From NCBI RefSeq assembly GCF_023502205.1, contig NZ_JAMFLG010000025.1, positions 1 through 64,000 on the forward strand: a stretch of 64,000 nucleotides of DNA, in the 5' to 3' direction. The notes under the pieces were generated by a model, which did not search any database, was not told where the DNA came from, and was given only the letters and a program-made list of their open reading frames with translations. The stretch is from Aquiflexum sp. TKW24L (GTDB taxonomy: Bacteria; Bacteroidota; Bacteroidia; Cytophagales; Cyclobacteriaceae). Both the position numbers and the translations under genes were made by a program. Position 1 is the stretch's first letter. The number at the start of each line of letters is the position of its first letter. Shown here one piece after another: positions 45,227-54,741 of this stretch.

Positions 45227-46288
45227 TTAACTATTTCCTAGATGTTTCAAATGATTCACATGTGAAGCAAATGCATATCTCATTTTTGGATGCTCGAGGT
45301 AAGGAATGTTGTATTCTTGGCAGGTTTGCTTGATGATTTTGCTGATGGCAGGATAGTGCACATGCGAGATGTTTGGGAAAAGGTGGTGTTCCACTTGGAA
45401 ATTCAATCCACCGACAAGCCAAGAAAGGATTTTGTTATCCGTTGCAAAATTGGCTGTGGTCCTCAACTGATGAACAGCCCATTCATCTTCAAGTTTATTT
45501 GCTTCTGTGGGCAAAGGAAATTCAGTTTCTTCCAATGAATGCGCCAATTGGAATACAACACTTAGGAAAACACCTGTTGAAACGCCAAACACAAGGAATC
45601 CAACCAACCAAGGCATAAAGCCAACCATGTATATAGGCAAGGCAACAAATAGCAAAAGATTAGTCACCTTGAAACCCCAAAATGAAACATGGTCATTGAA
45701 TGTCATCTTTTGGATGGGAACTGAACCAACTCTTTTCTGAACATATTTTTTATAATCTGTGACAAATACCCAATACAGGTACAAGAGCCCATACACAAAT
45801 AGGAAGTAGTGATGTTGGTATTTATGGATTTTAAAGTGCTTTTGAGTTGGGTTTAGTCTGAGGAAAGGTCTTGCATTCATGTCGTCATCATGGTCCGCCA
45901 CGTTGGTGAAGGAGTGATGGGCTACATTATGCTTGGTTTTCCACATGAAAACATTCGCCCCAAGAAAATTGATGGTAACTCCTGCAAGATCGTTTACCCA
46001 TGACTTTTGGCTGAAGCTACCGTGTGCCCCATCATGCATCACATTGAAACCGATCGCTGAAGCCAATCCTCCAAGCAAGATTGCTTCGAGAAGTGCGATA
46101 GCCCAAAACGGGGTAAAGAAAACGAGGTGAACATAGACTGCCACAAACAAAACCACAAACAAAATGGCTTTGAAGTAAAGTGAACCGTTGCCGGTTTGTT
46201 CTAGGTTTTTTTCTGTAAAGTAATTTTTGATTCTTGACTTCAGATCAGTGTGAAAGGAAGTCGCTGTACTAAATCGGGGAGGACGCAT
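45227..46288 (-). CDS. Membrane fatty-acid desaturase (acyl-CoA/lipid type)
   Basis: 353 aa from ATG 46288. The three histidine boxes are HDGAHGS, HNVAHH and QVEHHLFP, all in the order of membrane diiron desaturases; the last Gln-containing box is typical of front-end desaturases, though there is no cytochrome b5 domain here. About 4 TM segments. It introduces a double bond into membrane lipids. Alone as a transcription unit, ending in the terminator above. Confidence 0.9.
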   Translation of the reverse strand: MRPPRFSTATSFHTDLKSRIKNYFTEKNLEQTGNGSLYFKAILFVVLFVAVYVHLVFFTPFWAIALLEAILLGGLASAIGFNVMHDGAHGSFSQKSWVNDLAGVTINFLGANVFMWKTKHNVAHHSFTNVADHDDDMNARPFLRLNPTQKHFKIHKYQHHYFLFVYGLLYLYWVFVTDYKKYVQKRVGSVPIQKMTFNDHVSFWGFKVTNLLLFVALPIYMVGFMPWLVGFLVFGVSTGVFLSVVFQLAHSLEETEFPLPTEANKLEDEWAVHQLRTTANFATDNKILSWLVGGLNFQVEHHLFPNISHVHYPAISKIIKQTCQEYNIPYLEHPKMRYAFASHVNHLKHLGNS

Positions 46289-46425
46289 ATTGATTTTATT
46301 GTATGTATTGTATTGTTTTTTTACGAAGTAGGTGAAAGTCTGCAAGTTATTTGCAAAGGTAAAGTAAAATAGCGAAGCATTGTTACATAAAGTCAGATTG
46401 GTTTGTTGCTAATATATTTTAACAT

Positions 46426-46944
46426 TTAGAAGGCAACTCCCAATTGCAAAGCAAATTCGAGAGAACCAGGATCGTCATTGCCAAATCTCACCGGCATCGG
46501 CACTGTCACAAACCAACTGCTAAACTGACCTGTTTTGATGGTTTTGCTGATTACGGGTGTAAAGCCATACCTTCCTGAGGATTCAAACGACAATAAAGCA
46601 TTGAAGTTCCATCCTTTTGGATAATGGAACTGTACACCCGGATTAAAAACGAGATTTGCCATCCGGCTAGAGCCTTCGCTGAACTGGATTATAGGAACCA
46701 ATTCAAAGATAAATCCGGCCTTATTATTTTTCCCCATCAGTACAAATCCTGATGGAAATCCTATAACATATCCATCGCTGAAATTGTTGGTGGTCTCCCC
46801 GCCGCTGAATTTAACCAAGGGATTGAGCACACTGAAATATCCTGTCAATCTGGAAGGTTCTGTAGGATTGGGTTTATCCTGTGAAAAAACTTCGGTGGAA
46901 AAAACAAAAAACAAAACGGTAATGAACAAAGCAATTTTTTTCAT
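46426..46944 (-). CDS. Hypothetical secreted beta-barrel-like protein
   Basis: 172 aa with a signal peptide ending VFSQ. The mature part has repeated amphipathic strands (GYVIGFPSGFVLMG, AGFIFELVPIIQF, FNPGVQFHYP) and ends ALQLGVAF, the aromatic C-terminus typical of outer membrane barrels. It could be a small OMP. No family recognised. Confidence 0.6.
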   Translation of the reverse strand: MKKIALFITVLFFVFSTEVFSQDKPNPTEPSRLTGYFSVLNPLVKFSGGETTNNFSDGYVIGFPSGFVLMGKNNKAGFIFELVPIIQFSEGSSRMANLVFNPGVQFHYPKGWNFNALLSFESSGRYGFTPVISKTIKTGQFSSWFVTVPMPVRFGNDDPGSLEFALQLGVAF

Positions 46945-47062
46945 AACGGATGGGTTTAGGGTTAATTCAAAAATCAGAAAATCCCTCTCAAAGCTTATTC
47001 TATTGGCTTCAAAACTATAGGTTAATTTAAATTTTTATCCTGATAAAAATCATCCTTTGAAA

Positions 47063-47599
47063 CTATTTTCTTTCAGAAGTAAGTAAGATTTTGTTAACTA
47101 TTTCAATAGCAAGATCTTTTCGGTCTTGTTCATTTCCAGAAATTAGGCAAAATGGCGTACCCGAATCCTGAAGAATTTTTTGATAAAGGTCAAAGAAATA
47201 CTTCCTCATGCCGGGGTCAGGATGCTCTCGCTGCGGATCATCCTGCCAAGGAATATCGATGTCTGTCAATAGGTAAAGATCGTATTTGCGGATTTTGATC
47301 TGTTCCTCAATCCATGGGTGAACTCTTCCGTATTTGTGCTTACTCCAAACTTTGATCACATTCAAGTCGGTATCACACACCAAGAGCTCTTTGGATTTAA
47401 ATGTTAACTCATTTTCAAGATTTACTTGGCCTTTGGCAATTTCTAATAAATCATCATATCCATAGGATCGGTCTAGGTTGTCAAGGTATTCTCTAGCAAA
47501 TTCTGGAACCCAAAGGCAGTCAAAATGATCGGCTAGGATTTTTGCCAGTGTACTTTTCCCTGTGGATTCCGGACCTATGATGACCACTTTTTTAAGCAT
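47063..47599 (-). CDS. NadR-like nicotinamide-riboside-kinase-type ATPase
   Basis: 178 aa. It has Walker A GPESTGKSTL, then VPEFAREYL and a late DIPWQDDPQREHP; this set matches the ribosylnicotinamide kinase domain of NadR, but the adenylyltransferase domain is absent. Its start overlaps the stop of the upstream PnuC-type transporter gene by 8 nt, so they are translationally coupled: transporter plus kinase that traps the substrate. NR is the default substrate, thiamin the alternative given the TPP-riboswitch receptor 2 kb downstream. Confidence 0.8.
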   Translation of the reverse strand: MLKKVVIIGPESTGKSTLAKILADHFDCLWVPEFAREYLDNLDRSYGYDDLLEIAKGQVNLENELTFKSKELLVCDTDLNVIKVWSKHKYGRVHPWIEEQIKIRKYDLYLLTDIDIPWQDDPQREHPDPGMRKYFFDLYQKILQDSGTPFCLISGNEQDRKDLAIEIVNKILLTSERK

Positions 47600-48215
47600 A
47601 TGCCTTTTTTTCCAATTTGGCAGATTTAATCCATGCGATCAATCCGATAGTCGCTAACACTGTGAAAAACAAAAACTGAAAGGAAGTCAACATCAGTCCT
47701 TTGTAAAAATACAGCGGCACCGAAACTATATCTGTGATAATCCAAGCAATCCAGTTTTCCACCTTCTTTTTGGCCATCAGCCACATGCCAACAAATGCTG
47801 AGGCAGTCGTGAAGGAATCCCATGCCGGCACATCGCTATCTGTAAGATTTGTCAAAACCAAAAAAAGAACAGCGTATGATCCAAAAAACAGTAACACAGA
47901 CTGTATGATTCCGCTTCTGTCCAACCAAGTGACGGGTAATTGTTCTTTGCCGTCTGTCGGTCTGCTCCAGAGGTACCAACCGTAGATCGACATGGCAAAG
48001 TAGTAGGCATTGATCCCCATGTCTGCATACAGTTTATATTTCAGGCAGATATAGACATAAATGATCGTGCTGACCATGCCGGTCGGGAAGACAAGGATGT
48101 TTTTTTTGATGGAATAATACACACTCGCAATTCCAAAAAATACTGCAAATGCCTCTAGCCAAGTCATCTGCGCAACTCCCTCCTTCATTCCTTCCCAAAT
48201 CCATTGTAAATCCAT
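47592..48215 (-). CDS. PnuC/PnuT-type transporter
   Basis: 207 aa with about 7 TM segments. WLEAFAVFFGIASVYYSIKKNILVFPTGMVSTIIYVYI and YADMGINAYYFAMSIYGWYLW are typical of the PnuC family (facilitated uptake of nicotinamide riboside, thiamin or riboflavin). Coupled to the NadR-like kinase gene and 48 bp downstream of the M16 protease. Substrate not decidable by eye; PnuT (thiamin) is a fair alternative. Confidence 0.85.
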   Translation of the reverse strand: MDLQWIWEGMKEGVAQMTWLEAFAVFFGIASVYYSIKKNILVFPTGMVSTIIYVYICLKYKLYADMGINAYYFAMSIYGWYLWSRPTDGKEQLPVTWLDRSGIIQSVLLFFGSYAVLFLVLTNLTDSDVPAWDSFTTASAFVGMWLMAKKKVENWIAWIITDIVSVPLYFYKGLMLTSFQFLFFTVLATIGLIAWIKSAKLEKKAYA

Positions 48216-48262
48216 AAAGCGAATTAAGGTATAAAAAGATAATCAGCCATGTGCGCAGTCGT

Positions 48263-51070
48263 TTATTTCACCTCAGGAAATTTCTTGATCTCCAACAGGT
48301 TTTCTTTTGTCAAAAACTCCTGAGCTACTTTTTGGATCCTTTCCTTGGTCATGGATTCGATGGCTTTTTGCCCGTCCAATAATGCTTCCCATGATAAATT
48401 GTATGTCCTCACCGCAGAAAGCTGTCCAAGCCAATAGTTATTTCGCTTGAGGTTTTCTTCCAAAGATATCCTTCTTTTCTCCTTGACTTTGTTCAGGTCT
48501 TCGTCCGTTGGTCCGTATTCTTGGATCTGTCTGACTTCTGCCCAAGCTGCATCGATCAGTTTATCCACCATATCAGGACTGCAGGGAAATCCGATAGAAA
48601 AAGAGAAATTCCCCACAGGAAAGATTCCCATGCTTCCATTGGCACCCACACCATACACTCCGCCAATCTGCTCGCGCAAAGATTCGATCAGCTTAATAGT
48701 CAGTATTTCTCCTAGGTAAATAATGTCCGCAGCTACCTTTCGATCGTATTCCGTCTCCCCGGTGAAAAGCATGGTGACCTGAGACTTTTTATCTGTGCCG
48801 ACATGGATACTTTCCGACTTGCCCTTTGGAGTGCGGATCCCCAAATCCCTGTATGTGTCAAGAGAATCAGGATTGGAGGGAAGACTGCCGATATATTGTT
48901 CCAACATGGGTTTGAAGGTCTCCAAGTCAATATTACCTGTAAAGAAAAACTCAAAATTTGCAGCATTGGAAAACCTCTCGGCATACAATTCCAAACCCCT
49001 GTCCAAATCAATTTTATCCAAATCCTCCGGATCAAAAATTCCCGCTGCCCGTGGATGTCCGTTGGCCAATATTTTGTTTACCTGCTTCGAAAATTGGAAA
49101 TCGGGATTCACTTGGGCGCTGGCCAATTGGGTCTTTTGGTTGGTGATGTAGACATCAAAGAGTTCTTGGTCTTTTCGCGGAGCGGTAAAATTCAAGTGAA
49201 TCAATTGCAAGGCCGTTTCCATTTCTTTCGGGGAGAATGAACCGGCAATATTCTGAGAATACAAGCCAATATTTGGTGTTACTGATATGTTTTTTCCTAC
49301 CAGAACTTTCCTCAGGTCAGAAGGCGAAAAATCCCCAATTCCCATCACATTGATTAATACTCCTGCATAGTTGGCGGTGTAATGGTCTTCCTCCCCGTAC
49401 AAGGAAACACCACCTTTTCCAGTGGCAGAAAATAGGATTTCTTCATTCTTAAAATCAGTGGATTTTACAAAAACCTTAACTCCATTCGAAAGTATGATTT
49501 CATGGATATCTATGGATTCGATGTGTTTGATGTCTGTAATTTTTCCGGGCTGAGGCAGAATTTGCATGAGCTTATCAGCCAATAATTTCTCTTGGTAAGG
49601 TTCCAGATTCATTTGGTCCACAGCATCGAAAAGTGCCATAACAGCTTCTTCCGAAGGCAGATTTTCCTTTTCTGAATCCGGCGCAGTGATGACGATCACC
49701 CGGTTTTCATCCCGGACCAGTTGCTTGGTAAGCGCATTGATTTCTTCCAGCGTGATATTTGGGATGATCTCTTTGTAAAACTCATATTTCCAGGCTTCCC
49801 CATCTGCAAAATTCCCCTCCAAGAAATGGTTGACATAGCGGTTGACTATGGATCGGGATTCTGCTTTGCCCATTTCTTTGAAAGACCTCTCTGCACTATT
49901 GAGCACGGCACGCTTCACTCGGTCGAGTTCGGCTTGGGTAAATCCAAACTGTGCCACGCGCTCATTTTCCACGATCAAGGATTGGATTCCTGCTTCAATT
50001 TTTCCCGTGGCGACCACTCCCGAAGCTGAAAAATAATCTAAGTCACGGACAAAATTCCCATATCCTGTTCCGGCAAAAATGAAAGGTGCATCCGGCTTTT
50101 GGCGGATTTCATCCAATCGTTGGGTAAGCATTCCACCATAAAATGTCCGTATCAGAAAGTTGCGGTAATCTGCTTTGGTTTGGGTTGGAAGGGCTTTGTG
50201 TTTATAAAAAAGCTGGATTTGGATTCCCGGAGCTTCCTTGTCTGTGACGATACTGACGAAGGTCTCCTTGTGCCCGGGAACTTCAAAAAGCTTTCTTTCT
50301 TTAGGATCGGCAGGGTTTTCCAGCTTCCCAAAAAAATCCTGAATCAACGCTTCCAATTTTTCCGGAGCTACATCTCCGACAGCCACCACCGCCATGTTGT
50401 CCGGCCGATACCAATCTCTATAAAACCTTCTGATGGTTTCATATTCGAAGTTTTCGATGATGTCCATTTTTCCGATCGGAAGTCTTTCCGCATAAAGGCT
50501 GTTGTGGAAGATGACAGGAAAATATTGGTCACGCATCCTTTGGGTATAACCCTGACCCGTGCGCCACTCTTCCACGATGATGCTTCTTTCGCTATCGATA
50601 TCCTCCTCATTCATCAGAATTCCTCCAGCCCAATCACTCAAAACCAGGAATCCATTCCTCAGCTTTTCCTCATCATCAGACGGAATCGGCAGGATATATA
50701 CCGTCTCGTCAAATCCCGTGTAGGCATTCAAATCTCCTCCAAATTGAATCCCTATTGATTGGAGATAGGAAATCAGTTCATTTTTCTCAAAGTTTTTAGT
50801 CCCGTTGAAGGCCATATGCTCCGTAAAATGCGCCAATCCAAGTTGGTCATCTTCCTCCAGGATTGAACCTGCATTGACTGCAAGCCGGAGCTCCACTTTG
50901 TTTTCCGGTTTGGGATTCTGTTGGATGTAGTATGTCAGTCCATTTTCCAATTTTCCCACCTTCACCCTAGGATCGAGGGGTACTTTTTGGTCAAAGTCGC
51001 TCTGTGCAAAAAGTGAGGAAAAGGGTAAAAAAAAGAATAAGAGTAACTGGTATATATTTTTGAACTTCAT
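48263..51070 (-). CDS. M16-family (pitrilysin) zinc protease, secreted
   Basis: 935 aa from ATG 51070, with a signal peptide ending LFAQ; the upstream in-frame start would bury it. The inverted zinc motif HxxEH is seen in LAHFTEHMAFNGTKNFEKN, with the distal Glu expected about 70 residues on. The second half is an inactive M16 domain, giving the usual clamshell of two halves. It probably degrades small peptides in the periplasm. Confidence 0.93.
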   Translation of the reverse strand: MKFKNIYQLLLFFFLPFSSLFAQSDFDQKVPLDPRVKVGKLENGLTYYIQQNPKPENKVELRLAVNAGSILEEDDQLGLAHFTEHMAFNGTKNFEKNELISYLQSIGIQFGGDLNAYTGFDETVYILPIPSDDEEKLRNGFLVLSDWAGGILMNEEDIDSERSIIVEEWRTGQGYTQRMRDQYFPVIFHNSLYAERLPIGKMDIIENFEYETIRRFYRDWYRPDNMAVVAVGDVAPEKLEALIQDFFGKLENPADPKERKLFEVPGHKETFVSIVTDKEAPGIQIQLFYKHKALPTQTKADYRNFLIRTFYGGMLTQRLDEIRQKPDAPFIFAGTGYGNFVRDLDYFSASGVVATGKIEAGIQSLIVENERVAQFGFTQAELDRVKRAVLNSAERSFKEMGKAESRSIVNRYVNHFLEGNFADGEAWKYEFYKEIIPNITLEEINALTKQLVRDENRVIVITAPDSEKENLPSEEAVMALFDAVDQMNLEPYQEKLLADKLMQILPQPGKITDIKHIESIDIHEIILSNGVKVFVKSTDFKNEEILFSATGKGGVSLYGEEDHYTANYAGVLINVMGIGDFSPSDLRKVLVGKNISVTPNIGLYSQNIAGSFSPKEMETALQLIHLNFTAPRKDQELFDVYITNQKTQLASAQVNPDFQFSKQVNKILANGHPRAAGIFDPEDLDKIDLDRGLELYAERFSNAANFEFFFTGNIDLETFKPMLEQYIGSLPSNPDSLDTYRDLGIRTPKGKSESIHVGTDKKSQVTMLFTGETEYDRKVAADIIYLGEILTIKLIESLREQIGGVYGVGANGSMGIFPVGNFSFSIGFPCSPDMVDKLIDAAWAEVRQIQEYGPTDEDLNKVKEKRRISLEENLKRNNYWLGQLSAVRTYNLSWEALLDGQKAIESMTKERIQKVAQEFLTKENLLEIKKFPEVK

Positions 51071-51249
51071 CTTTGATGTTTGATTTTTGGATATTGGACT
51101 ATAAATCAAGTCAAAATTTAGGGAAATTGTTTCATGTCGATTGGAAGGGCAAGCTCATTTTTGGATTTTGTTCCATAAAATTTCTCTAATTTTAATTTCA
51201 AGCTGGTTTTTACAGTCTTGATAATCGCTAATCACACAAATTTGAATTT

Positions 51250-51615
51250 ATGAAACAAATCATTTTGGTAGGCATCGGTGGAGGTATTGGAAGTATATTC
51301 CGCTATCTGATCAAGGTATGGACAGCGAGATTTTCTGAAGAAATACCCCTTGCTACTTTTTCTGCAAACATCATTGGTTGCCTGCTGATTGGACTATTGA
51401 TGGGGTATTTTACCAAAAATGAACATATCCCAAGCGATTGGTCTCTGCTCTTGATCACCGGTTTCTGCGGTGGATTTACGACTTTTTCTACTTTCTCTTC
51501 CGAAAACCTCAATTTATTGCAGACAGGGAATTATGTGACTGCCTTGACTTATATTCTTGGAAGCGTGGTAATTGGAATTTTGGCTGTGTTTTTGGGATAT
51601 GTAATTACGAGATGA
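51250..51615 (+). CDS. crcB: Fluoride ion channel CrcB/Fluc
   Basis: 121 aa with 4 TM segments. It has GGGIGSIFRYL, the central N-x(4)-LLIGLLMGYF, and the GFCGGFTTFSTFSSE selectivity motif. It exports fluoride as a dual-topology dimer. No fluoride riboswitch was recognised in the 179-bp upstream gap. Confidence 0.95.
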   Translation: MKQIILVGIGGGIGSIFRYLIKVWTARFSEEIPLATFSANIIGCLLIGLLMGYFTKNEHIPSDWSLLLITGFCGGFTTFSTFSSENLNLLQTGNYVTALTYILGSVVIGILAVFLGYVITR

Positions 51616-51645
51616 GCATTTATTGATGGGAGGTGCTTGGGGAAA

Positions 51646-51680
51646 AACAAATAATGACCGATGAGGGATGACCGATGTTT
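51646..51680. repeat. Short word repeat (GACCGATG units)
   Basis: ATAATGACCGATGAGGGATGACCGATGTTTGG carries two GACCGATG units 11 bp apart, between crcB and the epimerase gene. A similar style of run (GTGGACTATGGACTGTTGACCGTGGACTT) occurs near 54712. Confidence 0.4.
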
Positions 51681-51800
51681 GGTTAAGTCCAAGAAATTCA
51701 GATTCTAAGTCTGGTTTCTCGTCAAGAAGCATTCAAATGATTAGAATATTCATTAAAACAAAAGCCCTTCAATTGGTTTATAATCTAGAGAAAAAGGAAT

Positions 51801-52694
51801 ATGAAAAATATATTAATCACAGGAGGTTCGGGCTTGGTAGGGAAAAAAATCACTCAGCAATTGGAATCGGAAGGCTTAGCAGTAGCTTGGCTTAGCAGAA
51901 GCCCTAAGAAAAACACCCAAAAATCCTTTGCTTGGGATATAGATAAGAACACCATAGATCCGGCTGCCATCGAATGGGCCGACGGCATTATCCACCTTGC
52001 AGGTGAAGGGGTAGCAGAAAAAAGATGGACAGACGATAGGAAAAAGACCATCTTGGAAAGCAGAACCCAATCTACCTCCCTGTTATATGAAGCAATAAAG
52101 AAGGCTAAAAATAAACCGGAAGCTTTTATATCTGCATCGGCGGTGGGCTTTTATGGATTTGATACTGGAGACAAAACGGTGGATGAGAATGCAAAACATG
52201 GAACTGACTTCCTTGCAAAGGTCGTCGTGGCTTGGGAAAATGAAGTTAAGAAAATCGCAGATTTAGGATTAAGGACAGTCTTGCTGCGAATCGGAATTGT
52301 CCTAGACAAAGAAGGTGGCGCACTGAAGGAAATGATGAAACCACCTGTTGCTGCACCTCTCGGAAGTGGTAAGCAATGGATGAGTTGGATCGTTATTGAT
52401 GACTTGGCGAGGATGTTTTCCTTCGCAGTCAAAAATGAGAAAATCTCAGGCACTTATAATGCTGTAGGGCCAATACCTGCTACCAACGCCGAACTTACCA
52501 AAGCCGCTGCCAAGTATGCCGGTAAACCCTTTATCGGCCTTGGCGTTCCCGGTTTTGGCTTAAAGCTTGTCCTTGGAGAAATGGCCTTAATGGTCTTGGG
52601 AGGCAACAAAGTCTCCTCCAAAAAAATCCAATCGGCAGGTTTTAAATTCAACTATTCGGAATTGGATGAGGGGATGAAGGGGGTGTATGCATGA
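51801..52694 (+). CDS. TIGR01777-family epimerase (YfcH-like)
   Basis: 297 aa. The N-terminal Rossmann motif ITGGSGLVGKKI, then WADGIIHLAGEGVAEKRWT and SASAVGFYGF, and the C-terminal DUF1731-like region (KVSSKKIQSAGFKFNY) match this family of predicted NAD(P)-dependent epimerases; the biochemical role is unknown. Monocistronic. Confidence 0.9.
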   Translation: MKNILITGGSGLVGKKITQQLESEGLAVAWLSRSPKKNTQKSFAWDIDKNTIDPAAIEWADGIIHLAGEGVAEKRWTDDRKKTILESRTQSTSLLYEAIKKAKNKPEAFISASAVGFYGFDTGDKTVDENAKHGTDFLAKVVVAWENEVKKIADLGLRTVLLRIGIVLDKEGGALKEMMKPPVAAPLGSGKQWMSWIVIDDLARMFSFAVKNEKISGTYNAVGPIPATNAELTKAAAKYAGKPFIGLGVPGFGLKLVLGEMALMVLGGNKVSSKKIQSAGFKFNYSELDEGMKGVYA

Positions 52695-52777
52695 AAATCA
52701 ATTTCTAAAATAAAAGAAATTATCTTTTTAATTGACCCTAGAATTAAAAACATTCCATTTATCAATTCTGGACAAAC

Positions 52778-52954
52778 CTACCTTCTCACCCTATTTCTCA
52801 CCATCAAAAACCAAAGAATGCTTCCTATTAATGGAAGGAAAATCACGATTAAAAGCCAAACCAATTTGTCATTATTACCACCAAACTTACTGCTGACTAC
52901 ATCATAGATCGTGTAGATGTAAATGGCCAATCCAAGAAATCCAAGTCCAAACAT
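52778..52954 (-). CDS. Small two-TM protein with PLDc_N-type domain
   Basis: 58 aa from the ATG at 52954. FLGLAIYIYTIYDVV, then DKLVWLLIVIFLPLIGSILWFLMVR, is the phospholipase-D-N-terminal (PLDc_N) two-helix motif without a PLD domain, similar to small anti-sigma or membrane regulators. An in-frame TTG at 53044 inside crtD is a weaker alternative. Confidence 0.65.
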   Translation of the reverse strand: MFGLGFLGLAIYIYTIYDVVSSKFGGNNDKLVWLLIVIFLPLIGSILWFLMVRNRVRR

Positions 52955-53033
52955 ATTTTTGAGATTAAGTATAAAAGTGAAAATAGTATTTTTCCCAAAA
53001 CTTTTGCTTACGATTCTGTTTGAAATTTCAACT

Positions 53034-54500
53034 TTAAACTTCAATCATCTCTGACATGATCTTGGCAGAAAGCAGACAGAGGGGAATCCCTCCACCCGGA
53101 TGTACACTTCCCCCACAGAAATAAAGGTTTTTGATCTCTGAAGAGAAATTGGCGTGGCGCATGAAGGCAGCATATTTGTTGTTGGAGCTGTTACCATAAA
53201 GCGCCCCGTTTGCACTCGATGTTTTGGATTCTATTGTTCTAGGTTCCAGGATTTCCTCCACTTCAATCAACTCCTCTATATCGGTTTTGAGGATTCTGCT
53301 GACTTTTTGAATGATGCTTTTCCTTGCCTCTTTGATAAGTTTATCCCAATCCTGCCCTTGGTTATTGGGGACGTTGATCATCGTAAACCAATTCATGCAA
53401 CCTTCAGGGGCATCGTCCGGTTTGTTGACAGAGGTGATGTTGATATAGACCGTGGGGTCGTGGTAGATGGATTTTTTATTGAAAATATGATCAAATTCCT
53501 CTTTGTAATTTTCCGAAAATAGGATGTTATGCAAGTCGAGTTCTGGGAAAACCTTTTTGATTCCCCAATAGAATATCAGCGCAGAACTTGATTTTGGTTG
53601 GTCAAGCAATCGGGTTGGCTGCTTTTCTTTTTTGAGAATGGTCTTGTAAGCATTGACCATGTCCATGTTGTTGACGATGATAGCTGCAAAATGGGAATTA
53701 CCGGAGACGATGACTCCGATGGCTTTTTTGTCCCTGACAAGGACTTCATCTACTTTGGAATCGAAATGGAATTTGACACCCAAGTCCAATGCAAGTCTGT
53801 ATAAGCTCAACGTGATGTCATGCATGCCTTTTGTAGGGAAAAAGGCTCCAATGTTGAATTCAAGGTGGGGAATGATATTCAGCGTAGCAGGAGTTTCATA
53901 GGGATTGGAACCGTTGTAAGTGGCGTACCTATTGAATAGCTGCACCATTTTCGGGTTCGAAAACTGCTTTTCATTGGCCTTATTCATGGTTGAAAAAATC
54001 CCCAATTTCCCCAATTTGAAATAGCATTTAACCGCATCTTTATTGGCCCAAGTCCCAAACCGGTGCAAAGACTGATGCATGAATAATGGTGCAAGATGAT
54101 CGTAGATAAAAGCGGATTTTTGAAGAGATTCAAAAACATGCGAAGCCGGTTCGCCCAATTTGGATTCAACTTCGGCTGCAAATTTTTTGGTATCACCAAA
54201 GGCTTTGATCTGTGTCCCGTCTTCCCAAAAATAATGACAGGCCACAGGAAGGCGGATGTAATCAAAGTGGGCTTTGGGATCTTTTCCAGAAATTTGAAAC
54301 AGTTCTTCCACCTGATCGGGAAGTGTAAACAGCGACGGACCTGCGTCAAAGCGGTAGCCTTTGATTATAATTTCTGAAAGTTTGCCACCGGGATATCCAT
54401 TGGCTTCGAATACATTGACTTCAAATCCCTTGTTCCTGAGACGGATGGCAGCTGCCAAACCCGCTATTCCTGATCCGATGACGATTGCTTTTTTATTCAT
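53034..54500 (-). CDS. crtD: CrtD-type carotenoid desaturase (CrtI family)
   Basis: 488 aa. The FAD dinucleotide motif is VIGSGIAGLAAAIRL, followed by VFEANGYPGGKLSE and YRFDAGPSLFTLP; that last string is closer to 1-hydroxycarotenoid 3,4-desaturase (CrtD) than to phytoene desaturase. The C-terminal CGGSVHPGGGIPLCLLSAK is also standard. It would add double bonds late in synthesis of monocyclic pigments of the flexixanthin/saproxanthin type. No other carotenoid genes are adjacent. Confidence 0.85.
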   Translation of the reverse strand: MNKKAIVIGSGIAGLAAAIRLRNKGFEVNVFEANGYPGGKLSEIIIKGYRFDAGPSLFTLPDQVEELFQISGKDPKAHFDYIRLPVACHYFWEDGTQIKAFGDTKKFAAEVESKLGEPASHVFESLQKSAFIYDHLAPLFMHQSLHRFGTWANKDAVKCYFKLGKLGIFSTMNKANEKQFSNPKMVQLFNRYATYNGSNPYETPATLNIIPHLEFNIGAFFPTKGMHDITLSLYRLALDLGVKFHFDSKVDEVLVRDKKAIGVIVSGNSHFAAIIVNNMDMVNAYKTILKKEKQPTRLLDQPKSSSALIFYWGIKKVFPELDLHNILFSENYKEEFDHIFNKKSIYHDPTVYINITSVNKPDDAPEGCMNWFTMINVPNNQGQDWDKLIKEARKSIIQKVSRILKTDIEELIEVEEILEPRTIESKTSSANGALYGNSSNNKYAAFMRHANFSSEIKNLYFCGGSVHPGGGIPLCLLSAKIMSEMIEV

Positions 54501-54588
54501 TTTGTAATGAAATATGTATAAAGTAAATGAACAAAAAATAACTGAAAAGGATATTTGAAATGGGGCATTTGAATGGATTTAAATAAAA

Positions 54589-54626
54589 ATCCCTTTGAAA
54601 TTTGTCTTCCAAAGGGATCCTATTTG
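54589..54626 (-). terminator. Terminator of glyS
   Basis: A 9-bp stem, ATCCCTTTG (54589-54597) with CAAAGGGAT (54610-54618), with a minus-strand TTTTTATTTAAA tail, 124 bp past the glyS stop. Confidence 0.8.
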
Positions 54627-54711
54627 ATTTATAATAATTTTAAATTTTAAGAATATCCGATTTCTTGCACCTAGCTAAATAAATTATGGTCGGGGATCGA
54701 TTAGCAGTTCT

Positions 54712-54740
54712 GTGGACTATGGACTGTTGACCGTGGACTT
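54712..54740. repeat. Word repeat (TGGACT/TGGACT/TTGACC/TGGACT)
   Basis: The run GTGGACTATGGACTGTTGACCGTGGACTT just past the glyS stop is made of four near-identical 7-8-bp units, similar to other runs in the window. Confidence 0.45.
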
Positions 54741-54741
54741 C

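Noticed and set aside
51116-51249. Fluoride riboswitch before crcB
   Set aside because: No fluoride-aptamer core sequence could be found in the leader.
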